DNA from: Marinobacter azerbaijanicus
Lineage (GTDB): Bacteria; Pseudomonadota; Gammaproteobacteria; Pseudomonadales; Oleiphilaceae
Assembly: GCF_030250645.1 (NCBI RefSeq)
Contig: NZ_JASSVS010000001.1
Location: forward strand, 434,001-498,000
DNA length: 64,000 nucleotides
Direction: 5' to 3'
Part shown: piece after piece, positions 48,699 through 57,689 of the stretch
Layout of the letters: every line of letters begins with the position of its first letter
How positions within the stretch are numbered: position 1 is the first letter of the stretch
The notes under the pieces: generated by a model
Databases searched by the model: none
What the model saw: the letters and a program-made list of their open reading frames with translations, nothing else
What the model was told of the DNA's origin: nothing
Position numbers and translations under genes: made by a program

Positions 48699-49568
48699 AT
48701 GGCTGCCAATCAGGCGCAACGCGACGACAATCTGCTCGAAGATATCCAGCTGCGGCTGGACACTCTCAACAAATCCGAGCGCAAGGTTGCCGAAGCAATT
48801 CTTCGCGACCCCAGCGCCGCAACCCGATACAGTATTGCTGCATTGGCCAGGGCTGCTGACGTCAGCGAGCCAACCGTCAACCGCTTCTGTCGGGGTTTTT
48901 CCGCCACCGGCTTCCCTGATTTCAAGATCCGCCTTGCCCAAAGCATAGCCACCGGCACACCGTACATCGGACAAAATGTAGAGCCAGATGACACGGTGGC
49001 AGAGTTCGCCGACAAAATCATGCTGAGCACCATTGCCAGTCTGGACAAAGCGCGCCAGGCACTGGACCCCAAGGCACTGTCTGCAGCTATTGATTACCTG
49101 ATTCAGGCCAAGCAGATCAACTTCTTTGGCATGGGCGGATCGGCACCCGTTGCCATGGATGCCCAGCACAAATTCTTTCGGTTCAATATCCCGGTGATGT
49201 CCTACGATGATGCACTGATGCAGCGGATGGTCGCCGCAGGCAGCACCACGGGGGATGTTATCGTGCTCATCTCCTACACCGGTCGCACACGTGAAACGGT
49301 AGAGATTGCCCAGCAGGCCAGAGCCAATGGCGCCACAGTTATCGGAATCACCATGCCCGGCTCACCGCTTGCCGAGACCTGCACCGTGGTGATAGAGGTC
49401 ACTGCCCCCGAAGACACTGAAGTCTACATGCCCATGTCATCACGCATCATCCACCTGACGGTGATCGACATTCTGGCTACCGGCGTCACGCTCAAGCGAG
49501 GAGCTGATTTCCTGGGCCACCTGAAGAAGATCAAGGAAAGCCTGAAACCAACGCGTTTTCCAGTCTAG
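48699..49568 (+). CDS. hexR: HexR, RpiR-family regulator of central carbon metabolism
   Basis: 289 residues (E. coli HexR 289). N-terminal RpiR-type helix-turn-helix ([35 protein letters not shown]) and a C-terminal SIS sugar-phosphate domain ([32 protein letters not shown]). In pseudomonads it represses zwf-pgl-eda, edd-glk and gap and is released by KDPG; all these genes are here. CAGGGAG lies upstream of the ATG. Confidence 0.94.
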   Translation: MAANQAQRDDNLLEDIQLRLDTLNKSERKVAEAILRDPSAATRYSIAALARAADVSEPTVNRFCRGFSATGFPDFKIRLAQSIATGTPYIGQNVEPDDTVAEFADKIMLSTIASLDKARQALDPKALSAAIDYLIQAKQINFFGMGGSAPVAMDAQHKFFRFNIPVMSYDDALMQRMVAAGSTTGDVIVLISYTGRTRETVEIAQQARANGATVIGITMPGSPLAETCTVVIEVTAPEDTEVYMPMSSRIIHLTVIDILATGVTLKRGADFLGHLKKIKESLKPTRFPV

Positions 49569-49610
49569 CCGCTCTTTCGTTTCATGCCCCCGTGGCTGGG
49601 GCTCCGCCAC

Positions 49611-49636
49611 TTCATCCTTCTACGCCCCTCCTCCCC
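49611..49636 (-). promoter_or_regulatory. MalT-box-like sites upstream of lamB
   Basis: On the minus strand GGGGAGGAGG (49636-49627) matches the E. coli MalT consensus exactly; GGCGTAG (49626-49620) follows directly, then GGATGA (49617-49612), the core of a second box. The order is like that upstream of the alpha-glucosidase. Sites are about 215 bp before the lamB start. The rest of this 278-base gap shows no other clear signal. Confidence 0.45.
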
Positions 49637-49846
49637 CTGAAAACTCACCCCCCTTTTTCTTCAGGGCGGAGGATGTACTCATCTTCCGGTTACAGGACTA
49701 TGACATCCGGTTTCCCAATGTCTGGTTGGCAGAAGCTGCAATCAAGGGAGCCGGAGGCCTGATCCGGAACCAGGTGTCCCCTGGCAGAAGCCCGGAACTC
49801 CGCTTCTCTGACATTCAAAAAAGACAAAAAGCACAGGACACAGACG

Positions 49847-51172
49847 ATGCAAAACAATAAGCGCTTTTTCCCGAACAAACTCCCCCTTGCTGCCGCAGTC
49901 ACAGCAGCCATCATGGCCACCCCGGCCATTGCGGTAGATTTTCATGGTTACTCTCGCGCCGGCGTATCAACAAACATCGGCAGTGGCGGCGAACAGACCT
50001 GCTTCGGCAGCGGTGCTACCGGTCACTACGTCGGCCGCCTTGCAGATGAGTGCGACACTTACGCAGAGCTGGGCCTGGGTGATGAACTCTTCAGTCAGGA
50101 CGGCAAGACCTTCCGCTTTGACTCCATGCTGGCATACAGCGCCAACAATCAGGGCAATGACTACCAGGCCCTGAACGGCGGAAACAACATTAACAATGTG
50201 GACTTCGGCAGTAACGAAGTCGGACGTAACAGCTCCGACCCCTACGGTGGCGGCGACATTGCTCTGCGCCAGCTTTATGTGTCGGCCAATAACGTGATTG
50301 AGTCCCTGCCCGGCGCAACACTCTGGGCCGGTAAGCGCTTCTACAAGCGTAAGGATATCCACCAGCTCGACCTTTTCTACCTCAGCAACTCCGGCTATGG
50401 CGCGGGCATTGAGAACATTCAGGCGGGTGCCGGTCAGCTGTCTGTTGCCTACACCAACTCTGACACCAGTGATGGCGACAACCTGGTCCAGAACAACAAA
50501 CTGGATGTCCGGTATGCATTCCCAGTAACGGGCGGCCACACTCTCGAGCTGATTGGCATCTATGCCATGTCGGATCTCACCGACGCCCAGCAGGACGCAG
50601 GCATTGAAGATGAAGATGGCTACTTCGTCATGGCGGAGGTTTCATCCGGCGTCATGGGCGGCTTCAACAAGTTTGCGCTTCAGTACGGCGCCGATTCCAT
50701 GGGCTTTACCAATGCCGAGAACGCCAGCGGCGGTCGGGTTGATAATGCCAATGTGGCAGGCTACTTCGAGTCCAGCTGGCGCATCCTGAACCATGGCGTT
50801 ATCAAACTGGGCGGCGACTGGGAACTGGGACATTCGGTCGTGTATGAAGAGGCCGAGTCTCACGATCCCGCTGCCAAAGACGGTGAACGACTGAGCATTG
50901 TTGCCCGACCGATCTATAACTGGTCATCGGTAATGAGCACCGCCATCGAAGTGGGCTACAGCGACACTGATCGTCCATGGTTCGCCGAATCCCAGGACCT
51001 TGGCAAGTTCGCAGTAGCTCAGCAGTGGCAGGCCGGCCCCGGTTACTGGGCACGTCCGGTCATTCGCGCCTACGCAGCCACTTTCTTCGGTGACGAAGCC
51101 GAGAATGCCCGTGGCGGCGAAGGCATCGACGGTGACATCCAGGTCGGTGCCCAGATCGAAGCCTGGTGGTAA
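49847..51172 (+). CDS. lamB: Maltoporin LamB
   Basis: 441 residues. Signal peptide to about residue 29 (ATPAIA-VDFHGYSRAG), the FHGYxRxG start of mature maltoporins. Then DECDTYAELGLGDELF, GGGDIALRQLYV and ATLWAGKRFYKRKDIHQLDLFY (the YKRxDxHxxDxxY block) as in E. coli LamB (446), ending QIEAWW. An 18-stranded outer-membrane channel for maltodextrins. Followed by a strong terminator, so it is probably transcribed apart from pulA. Confidence 0.95.
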   Translation: MQNNKRFFPNKLPLAAAVTAAIMATPAIAVDFHGYSRAGVSTNIGSGGEQTCFGSGATGHYVGRLADECDTYAELGLGDELFSQDGKTFRFDSMLAYSANNQGNDYQALNGGNNINNVDFGSNEVGRNSSDPYGGGDIALRQLYVSANNVIESLPGATLWAGKRFYKRKDIHQLDLFYLSNSGYGAGIENIQAGAGQLSVAYTNSDTSDGDNLVQNNKLDVRYAFPVTGGHTLELIGIYAMSDLTDAQQDAGIEDEDGYFVMAEVSSGVMGGFNKFALQYGADSMGFTNAENASGGRVDNANVAGYFESSWRILNHGVIKLGGDWELGHSVVYEEAESHDPAAKDGERLSIVARPIYNWSSVMSTAIEVGYSDTDRPWFAESQDLGKFAVAQQWQAGPGYWARPVIRAYAATFFGDEAENARGGEGIDGDIQVGAQIEAWW

Positions 51173-51208
51173 GGCTCTAAACTCCACACTCTCTCGTTGG
51201 ACCTCCTT

Positions 51209-51236
51209 GGGCCGGCTTTCAAGCCGGCCCTTTTTT
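51209..51236 (+). terminator. Rho-independent terminator after lamB
   Basis: GGGCCGGC (51209-51216) pairs with GCCGGCCC (51223-51230); six T follow. Confidence 0.92.
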
Positions 51237-51258
51237 GTCTTTTTCACCCCTCTTTTTT

Positions 51259-51288
51259 CTACTCCCCATTTGCCTCACCGACTACGCC
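51259..51288 (-). promoter_or_regulatory. MalT-like direct repeat upstream of pulA
   Basis: CTACTCC (51259-51265) and CTACGCC (51282-51288) lie 23 bp apart, the period seen in two other promoters of the set. On the minus strand the first belongs to ATGGGGAGTAG, which recurs in the malE region as GGGGAGTAGG. A weak member of the set. Confidence 0.35.
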
Positions 51289-51420
51289 TCCAAAAGTTGA
51301 GCGCCGAAGGATGTGCCCCGTCGCCCTTCGCGCAACCATGGATCCGGTACGTTCGTGTGCCGGCCTCGCCGGCACACGAGGTACGTTTCAAACAACAACA
51401 ATGGAAAAAGGATATCCGTT

Positions 51421-54400
51421 ATGCCTGACCATAAACGGGTTGCAGGCGGCTGGGCCCTGGCGCTTTCGCTGGCCCTTGTCGGTTGCAATTCCGGTAACAG
51501 CAGCTCGCCTTCCGATACCGACGACAGCAGCAGCGGAGACTCATCCGCCCTGCTGGAGCCCGGTGAGAACGAAGCAATCCTCTACTACAAACGCCCTGAC
51601 GCTGATTACGACGGCTGGGGTCTGCACCTCTGGAACGACCCGGCCTCCGGATGTGATGGAATGGCCGAGGATGTGCCAACCGAGTGGAACGACCCTCGCG
51701 CCCACAACGGCGTGAACGAAACCTACGGCGCCTACTACATCATCCCCATGCGCGAAAGCGGGGACTGCATGAACTTCATCATGCACAAGGGCGATGACAA
51801 GGACCTGGGAGGGAAAGACCACCGCTGGCACTTCGGCGCGCTGGGCAACCGCATATTTACGATCAGCGGCAGAGAGCTGTTGTCCCCCGAGCCGATCGAA
51901 GCCGAGGGAGTGACCATTGATGGCGCCAAAGCCCACTGGCTGAATGCCAATACCCTGGTGTTTGCAGATACCGGCAACGCAGCAAGAGTGGAGCTCCGCT
52001 TCGATGCCAACGCAGGTATCACCATTGACGACGCCGATGGCAGCCTGGATGGCGGAAACACTATTGAACTGAACGCCACAACCCTATCCCCCGAACTGGA
52101 GCAGGCGTTCCCGCACCTGGCGGGCTGGCCAGCCTATTCGGTCAATGCCGACACCCAAACCAGGGCCGAAGCATTGCGCGGCCAGCTGGTGGCAGCTGCC
52201 TATAACAGCGACGATGAGCTGGTATCCGCCACTCGCCTCCAGATCCCCGGCATACTGGACGACCAGTTTGCTTACGATGGCATTCTGGGAGCCACGGTTG
52301 ACGGTGCCGATACTGAGTTTGCCGTCTGGGCGCCAACCGCACAGACCATGCGCCTGCATGTGTTCAACGCAGACGGCAGCCTGGTCAATGGGTATCCGGT
52401 GGACATGACACGCAATGGCGGCATCTGGAAACACACCGGCAATACCGCTGATGTAGACCGCAAGTTCTACCACTACGAGGTCACGGTTTACCATCCCCGC
52501 ACCGACGCCATTGAGACCACCATGACCTCGGACCCCTACGCCCTGAGTCTGTCGGAAAATGGTGTGTATGCGCAGGTAGTCAACCTGAATGACAGCGACC
52601 TGAAGCCGGCAGACTGGGACAGCCTGGCGCCACCCCCAATGCTCGCTCCGGAAGACGTGGTGGTGTACGAAACCCACATCCGGGATTTCAGCGCAACCGA
52701 TGAAACGGTAACCGCAGCAAACCGTGGCAAGTACGCCGCCTTTACGGAGTCTGCGAGTGCGGGTGTCACCCACCTGCAGGCCATGGCCAACGCCGGCATC
52801 ACCCACCTGCACCTGCTGCCGGCTTTCGATATTGCCACCGTCAACGAAGACCCGGCAGATGTGGTCAACATAGACGACGATTTCAGCAGGCTTTGTGACC
52901 TGTCAGAAGAAGCTGCGGAAAGCTACGCCAGTTATTGCAACAGTGGCGACACTATCCGTGCGGTACTGGAGTCGTTCGACCCCACAACCGGTGACGCCCA
53001 GGCGCTGTATGGCACGTTTCGGGGACTGGACGGCTTCAACTGGGGCTACGACCCAGTGCATTACACGGTTCCCGAAGGCAGCTATGCGTCCGACGCAAAC
53101 GGTGTAGCCAGGATTCTGGAGTTCCGCCAGATGGTGCAGGCGGCAAGCAGTCTGGGCCTGAACGTGGTTCTAGATGTGGTCTACAACCACACCAATGCTT
53201 CCGGTCTTGCCGACAAGTCGGTTCTGGACAAGCTGGTGCCTGGCTATTATCACCGCCAGAACCCGAAAACCGGCGTGGTTGAGCAGTCCACCTGTTGCGA
53301 AAACACCGCATCCGAACACCGGATGATGGAAAAGCTGATGATTGACTCGCTGGTCACCTGGGCCTCCGAATACGGCATCTCCGGTTTCCGGTTCGATCTG
53401 ATGGGGCATCACATGCTGTCCAATATGGAAAGAGCGCTGGACGCAGTAAAGGCTGTCGACCCGGACACCTATTTCTACGGTGAAGCCTGGAACTTTGGCG
53501 AAGTGGCCAATAACGCCCGTGGAACCAATGCCATCCAGGCCAATATGGCCGGCACCGGTATCGGTTCTTTCAACGACAGACTGCGCGATGCCGTGCGCGG
53601 AGGCGGCCCCTTCGATGGCGGTGATGCACTGCGAGCCAACCAGGGTTTTGCCAATGGTCTTTTCAGCATTCCCAACGATCGCAACAGCGGCAGCCACACC
53701 GAAAAAGAGCGCCTGCTACAGATCAGCGACTGGATCCGTATCGGCATTGCCGGCAGCCTCAGCGACTATGCGCTGGTGACAGCCGACGGCTCTACCCGCA
53801 CCGGCACGGAGATTGACTACAACGGTCAGAACGCCGGATACACCAGCGATCCACAGGAAGTCATCAACTATGTCTCCAAGCACGACAACCAGACGCTCTG
53901 GGACAACAACCAATACAAGGCGGATTTTGCCACCACGCGCCAGGAGCGTGCCCGGATGCAGGTGGTGGGCCTGGCGGTGCCCATTCTCAGCCAGGGGATC
54001 CCGTTCATCCATATGGGCTCGGAATTGCTCAGGTCCAAGTCTATGGAGCGTGACAGCTACGACTCCGGAGACTGGTTCAACGAGGTGGACTTCAGCTACC
54101 AGGAAAGCGCCTGGAACCGGGGCCTGCCGCGGCAGGACAAGGACGGAGCCAACTGGGAGCTGATTGCAGAAATCATCGGCCAGTTTGAGACCGGCCCCAC
54201 GCCGGGCGACATCGACTACACCCGCCAACAGGTGCAAAAACTGTTGGCGGTTCGCAGCGGGAGCGAGCTGTTCAGACTGCAAACAGCTGAAGAGATCAGC
54301 GAGCGTCTGGATTTCCACAACACCGGCGCCGGCCAGCAACCAGGCGTGATTCTCTTCAGCCTGGATGACGGCCCGGAAAACGGGTTGGCCGACCTGGACA

Positions 54401-54576
54401 GCGATGTCGAGCAGATTGTGGTGGTCATCAACGGCACTGGTTCAGAACAATCCCTGGACACCAGTCTGACCGAGTCCTTCACAGTCCTGGCTGATACCTC
54501 ACCGAACGAAAATGCAGCGGCAGTCAACGGCACCTTTACGGTACCCGGTCTATCAGTCGCTGTGTTCAGCAGATAG
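51421..54576 (+). CDS. pulA: Pullulanase lipoprotein (GH13, PulA type)
   Basis: 1051 residues from ATG 51421; the frame extends 36 codons upstream but that part is arginine-rich. Lipoprotein signal ending LVGC (Cys22, then Asn), and a Ser/Asp-rich linker. Order: a CBM41-like starch-binding domain (about 45-145, [17 protein letters not shown]), further beta domains, a CBM48-like domain (about 285-395), the GH13 barrel with Asp659 ([10 protein letters not shown]), Glu688 ([10 protein letters not shown]) and Asp822 (SKHDNQT), and a C-terminal beta domain. The YETHIRDFS block is typical of debranching enzymes. It should cut alpha-1,6 bonds of pullulan and limit dextrins at the outer membrane. Klebsiella-type pullulanase is surface-exposed through type II secretion; whether this one is cannot be told. 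Confidence 0.92.
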   Translation: MPDHKRVAGGWALALSLALVGCNSGNSSSPSDTDDSSSGDSSALLEPGENEAILYYKRPDADYDGWGLHLWNDPASGCDGMAEDVPTEWNDPRAHNGVNETYGAYYIIPMRESGDCMNFIMHKGDDKDLGGKDHRWHFGALGNRIFTISGRELLSPEPIEAEGVTIDGAKAHWLNANTLVFADTGNAARVELRFDANAGITIDDADGSLDGGNTIELNATTLSPELEQAFPHLAGWPAYSVNADTQTRAEALRGQLVAAAYNSDDELVSATRLQIPGILDDQFAYDGILGATVDGADTEFAVWAPTAQTMRLHVFNADGSLVNGYPVDMTRNGGIWKHTGNTADVDRKFYHYEVTVYHPRTDAIETTMTSDPYALSLSENGVYAQVVNLNDSDLKPADWDSLAPPPMLAPEDVVVYETHIRDFSATDETVTAANRGKYAAFTESASAGVTHLQAMANAGITHLHLLPAFDIATVNEDPADVVNIDDDFSRLCDLSEEAAESYASYCNSGDTIRAVLESFDPTTGDAQALYGTFRGLDGFNWGYDPVHYTVPEGSYASDANGVARILEFRQMVQAASSLGLNVVLDVVYNHTNASGLADKSVLDKLVPGYYHRQNPKTGVVEQSTCCENTASEHRMMEKLMIDSLVTWASEYGISGFRFDLMGHHMLSNMERALDAVKAVDPDTYFYGEAWNFGEVANNARGTNAIQANMAGTGIGSFNDRLRDAVRGGGPFDGGDALRANQGFANGLFSIPNDRNSGSHTEKERLLQISDWIRIGIAGSLSDYALVTADGSTRTGTEIDYNGQNAGYTSDPQEVINYVSKHDNQTLWDNNQYKADFATTRQERARMQVVGLAVPILSQGIPFIHMGSELLRSKSMERDSYDSGDWFNEVDFSYQESAWNRGLPRQDKDGANWELIAEIIGQFETGPTPGDIDYTRQQVQKLLAVRSGSELFRLQTAEEISERLDFHNTGAGQQPGVILFSLDDGPENGLADLDSDVEQIVVVINGTGSEQSLDTSLTESFTVLADTSPNENAAAVNGTFTVPGLSVAVFSR

Positions 54577-54600
54577 TCGCACTACAGCGACAGTAAAGCA

Positions 54601-54636
54601 TCCCCCGGCAGGCTGCACCATGTGCCTGCCGGGGGA
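54601..54636. other. 13-bp hairpin between pulA and the small lipoprotein gene
   Basis: TCCCCCGGCAGGC (54601-54613) pairs perfectly with GCCTGCCGGGGGA (54624-54636) over a ten-base loop. It has no T-run. It may partly stop transcription or protect the 3' end of pulA mRNA so that the lipoprotein is made at another level. Confidence 0.6.
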
Positions 54637-54658
54637 GCAACCAAAAAGGGAGAAAACC

Positions 54659-55084
54659 ATGAACAAGAAACTCATAACGCTGGCCATGGCCTCTGTGCTG
54701 GCCGTCACTGCTGGCTGCGCCACATCAGGCGGAAGAGATTACAGCGACTCACTCTATCTGCGGGGACAGTTTGCCTGGTGGGATGCACTGCCGGAATACA
54801 AGGTGAAGCAGGTGGAAGACGGCCTGTATCGAACCGAGGTCGAACTCAAGGCCGACGGCCAACCGTATGAGTTCAAATTTGGTGATGCGAACTGGTCTTC
54901 AGGCACCAACTGCGGCTACCTCTCGGAGGAGGACAAAGATGTGGAATTGAATAAACCGGTAAAAGCAAACTGCTCTGCCGTCTTCGAAAATTTCCGCTTC
55001 ACGCCCCCTGAAACCAGCACCTACGGTTTCTACTTCGATACTCGAGGCGAGACACCCGAGGTGTACATCAAAAACACAAAATAA
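54659..55084 (+). CDS. Small lipoprotein, predicted starch-binding (CBM48/E-set-like)
   Basis: 141 residues from ATG 54659 behind AAGGGAGAAAA. Lipobox TAGC (Cys20, then Ala). The mature part is a single beta-rich domain: YLRGQFAWWDALPEYK, YRTEVELKADGQPYEFKFGDANWSSGTNCG. This order (LRGxFxxW, then a turn and a YEFKFxxxxW strand) is that of CBM48 and related glycogen-binding domains. It follows pulA by 82 bases and is likely an accessory that holds starch or pullulan near the enzyme. I do not recognise a named family; ligand is inference. Confidence 0.65.
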   Translation: MNKKLITLAMASVLAVTAGCATSGGRDYSDSLYLRGQFAWWDALPEYKVKQVEDGLYRTEVELKADGQPYEFKFGDANWSSGTNCGYLSEEDKDVELNKPVKANCSAVFENFRFTPPETSTYGFYFDTRGETPEVYIKNTK

Positions 55085-55151
55085 AAGGCCCGGAACATTG
55101 ACCGGGCCTTGCTCACAACTGCAGAAGGGCACCCATACCGGGTGCCTTTTT
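55085..55151. terminator. Two hairpins at the convergent pulA-lipoprotein/ppiD end
   Basis: AAGGCCCGG with CCGGGCCTT (55085-55110) starts at the lipoprotein stop. GGCACCC with GGGTGCC (55128-55146) is followed by five T on plus (55147-55151) and also stands just after the ppiD stop on minus. Confidence 0.8.
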
Positions 55152-55153
55152 CG

Positions 55154-57007
55154 TCAGGGGCGCTCTACGTCTGCGTTATCCCTGAGATACTGTTGATACG
55201 CACGGTACTCACGCTGCCCTTCAAGGGACGCGAGGAAACCGCGGAGCTGAAGGAACTCCTCACCATCTCTTTTGACCTCGCCTTCATTGACCTCATCCAG
55301 AGCGACAATAACCACTCTGTCTTCCGAGACCACCGAACCATAGGCGTTGCCACCGTCATCAGGACGCTGCAGTGAAAATACCTCGGACATCACAGCGCCA
55401 CCAAGTACGCGGTTGCTTCGGGACTGGTCCTCATAGGTTTGCCACGCCTCAAGCCCAAGCTCTTCAGCACTCTTGCCAGACCTGAGGTCGGCGATGATGG
55501 CCTCCGCACGGTCACTGAGTGCGTCACGGGTTTTCTGACGGGTCAGTGCTGTGCGGATTTCGTCGGCAACTTCTTCCAGTGGCTGTTGCTGGGCTTCGTG
55601 GTACTCGGCAACCCTGGCCACCACGGACATATTATCGCCAACATCAATCAGCTCGGTGTTAAAACCGTCTTTCAGCACATCCTCGGAAAACAGCTGGCGA
55701 ACAAGACCATCGTGGTCAAAGGGCGCCTCGCCGCCGTCCCTGGTAATGCCGCTTTTTTCCCGCACCTCAAGACCAAGCTCTTCAGCGGGCCCGGTCAGGT
55801 CATCGGCCGCATAGGCCAGATCCGCAAGTTCGGAGCGTACTTCAGCAAAGCGCTCAGTTGCCTCACGCTGCGCCAGTTCACGGCGGAGTTCATCCTCCAC
55901 CTCGTCCAGCGGGGGCGGATCCACTCTCTGCACATCCTCAAGCCTGATCAGGTGAACCCCAAAACTAGTGGATACCGGATCTGATATCTCGCCTTCCTCG
56001 AGGGCAAACAGGGCATCTTCAAAGGCGGGGTCATAAACACCACGCCCTGCGAAACCGAGGTCGCCCCCCTGCTCCGCGGAGACGGTATCTATGGAAAATT
56101 CCTCCGCAAGCGAGGCAAAAGACTCACCCTCGGCCAGACGCTGCTGGATGGTAGCCATGATCTCGTCGGCATTGTCGCCGCCTTCAATCAGGATGTGGGA
56201 GGCACGACGCTCTTCCCTTGCCAACTCGGCGGAGCGCTGTTCATAGAAGTCCCGCAACTGCTCATCACTGATTTCAACGGTTTCCGCAAGCGCTTCCAGC
56301 GACAGTACGATGTACCTGGCATCCACGCTCTCTGGCTGCTGGAAAGCCTGCTGATTCTCCTCATAATAGGATTCAACATCCGCATCCGTGACCTTGACCT
56401 CGTCGCTTACCGAGTCCGCTGAGAGTGTGGTCATACGGAAGTCACGGGTCTGATTCTGAATGCGCAGAAGCTGGGCTACATTCTCATCCGTAACCACACC
56501 ACTCTGTGCGATACCCGCGCGAATCTGATTGACCACATACTGCTGGCGCATGGTTTCGCGGAATTCGGAAACACCCATTCCCATGTTTCGAACCGCGGAA
56601 ACAAAGCGGTCACGGTTAAACGTGCCATCCACCTGGAACTGGGGCATCTGGGTGATGAGAGCGTCAATATCCGCATCGGACAACTCCAGACCCTGGCGGG
56701 CGGCATCCTGGGTCATAACCTCCTGCTGGATCAGGGAATCGAGCACATCCTGGCGGATCTGGTCTTCGTTCAACAGAGAAGGATCAGGAGTATCCATCTC
56801 CGACAGACGGCGCTGACTCTCCAGTTGAACAACGCGGAGAAATTCCCGTTCTGTAATATCTTCTCCGTTAACTGTCGCAACCTCGGGCTCGCCGGAAAAA
56901 CCGCCGACTATCGCGTCCATTCCCCAGATCGAAAGTGAAACAATCAGTAGGCCAATGATGACTTTGGCAATGGTGCCCTGGGCATTTTCCCGAATATCTT
57001 GAAGCAT
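55154..57007 (-). CDS. ppiD: Peptidyl-prolyl cis-trans isomerase PpiD (periplasmic chaperone)
   Basis: 617 residues from ATG 57007 behind GGGAGAAAC (E. coli 623). A short cytoplasmic tail, one membrane anchor (about 15-35), a SurA-like N-terminal chaperone region, a parvulin domain near 265-355 (RRASHILIEGGD, GGDLGFAGRGVYDPAFEDALF) and a C-terminal helical part. Anchored in the inner membrane facing the periplasm, it helps proteins leaving the Sec channel. Directly downstream of hupB, as in many gammaproteobacteria. Confidence 0.94.
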   Translation of the reverse strand: MLQDIRENAQGTIAKVIIGLLIVSLSIWGMDAIVGGFSGEPEVATVNGEDITEREFLRVVQLESQRRLSEMDTPDPSLLNEDQIRQDVLDSLIQQEVMTQDAARQGLELSDADIDALITQMPQFQVDGTFNRDRFVSAVRNMGMGVSEFRETMRQQYVVNQIRAGIAQSGVVTDENVAQLLRIQNQTRDFRMTTLSADSVSDEVKVTDADVESYYEENQQAFQQPESVDARYIVLSLEALAETVEISDEQLRDFYEQRSAELAREERRASHILIEGGDNADEIMATIQQRLAEGESFASLAEEFSIDTVSAEQGGDLGFAGRGVYDPAFEDALFALEEGEISDPVSTSFGVHLIRLEDVQRVDPPPLDEVEDELRRELAQREATERFAEVRSELADLAYAADDLTGPAEELGLEVREKSGITRDGGEAPFDHDGLVRQLFSEDVLKDGFNTELIDVGDNMSVVARVAEYHEAQQQPLEEVADEIRTALTRQKTRDALSDRAEAIIADLRSGKSAEELGLEAWQTYEDQSRSNRVLGGAVMSEVFSLQRPDDGGNAYGSVVSEDRVVIVALDEVNEGEVKRDGEEFLQLRGFLASLEGQREYRAYQQYLRDNADVERP

Positions 57008-57053
57008 GTTTCTCCCGGATCCCTGATCAGAGTCTGTAAGGGTCACTTAACGT

Positions 57054-57084
57054 AAAAAGGCGCATTCATTCAGGAATGCGCCTT
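57054..57084 (-). terminator. Rho-independent terminator after hupB
   Basis: On the minus strand an 11-bp stem (57084-57074 with 57067-57057, AAGGCGCATTC type) runs into five T (57058-57054). It separates hupB from ppiD. Confidence 0.85.
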
Positions 57085-57178
57085 GAATTCATCAGAGCCG
57101 GCTGACTGCGGTATTGCCACCGGGCCAACCGCTCCGGCAACCCCCGTCATTCCGGGCGTTGCCAAATGAAAGATTCCG

Positions 57179-57451
57179 TTACTTAACGGCGTCCTTCAGG
57201 GCCTTGCCTGCCTTGAACCCAGGCACTTTGGAAGCTGGGATCTTGATCTCGGCACCAGTCTGCGGGTTACGGCCAGTACGTGCGGCACGCTCTTTCACAG
57301 AGAAAGTGCCAAAACCAATCAGAGTTACCTGATCACCTTTTTTGAGAGCACCGGTAATGGAGGTAGTCATGGCATCCAGAGCACGGCCTGCGGCGGCTTT
57401 GGAGATATCAGCGGATTCTGCAATTGCATCGATCAGTTCGGACTTATTCAC
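57179..57451 (-). CDS. hupB: DNA-binding protein HU-beta
   Basis: 90 residues from GTG 57451, the family's usual length; AAGGGG lies six bases upstream. [21 protein letters not shown] at the start, [21 protein letters not shown] (the DNA-binding arm) and [21 protein letters not shown] at the end. Nucleoid protein. Order lon-hupB-ppiD as in E. coli. Confidence 0.96.
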   Translation of the reverse strand: MNKSELIDAIAESADISKAAAGRALDAMTTSITGALKKGDQVTLIGFGTFSVKERAARTGRNPQTGAEIKIPASKVPGFKAGKALKDAVK

Positions 57452-57689
57452 ACTAAACCCCTTCGATTTCAGGTTGAAGATGTTATAGGTTGGATTGTTG
57501 TTTCCTGGACGTTCCCGACTATCGCATAAGCGGTCAGAGAATTCCATTCTTCACTATTTTTATTCCTTTCGGCTACTAACCGGCGTTCGGAATAGGCATT
57601 AACTGCGCGGGAGCCCTTGATATTGGCTGCTTCACGGCGAAACAGTTATACCAATGGGCTCTCTAGCGTGTCAACAACACAGCGCGGGT

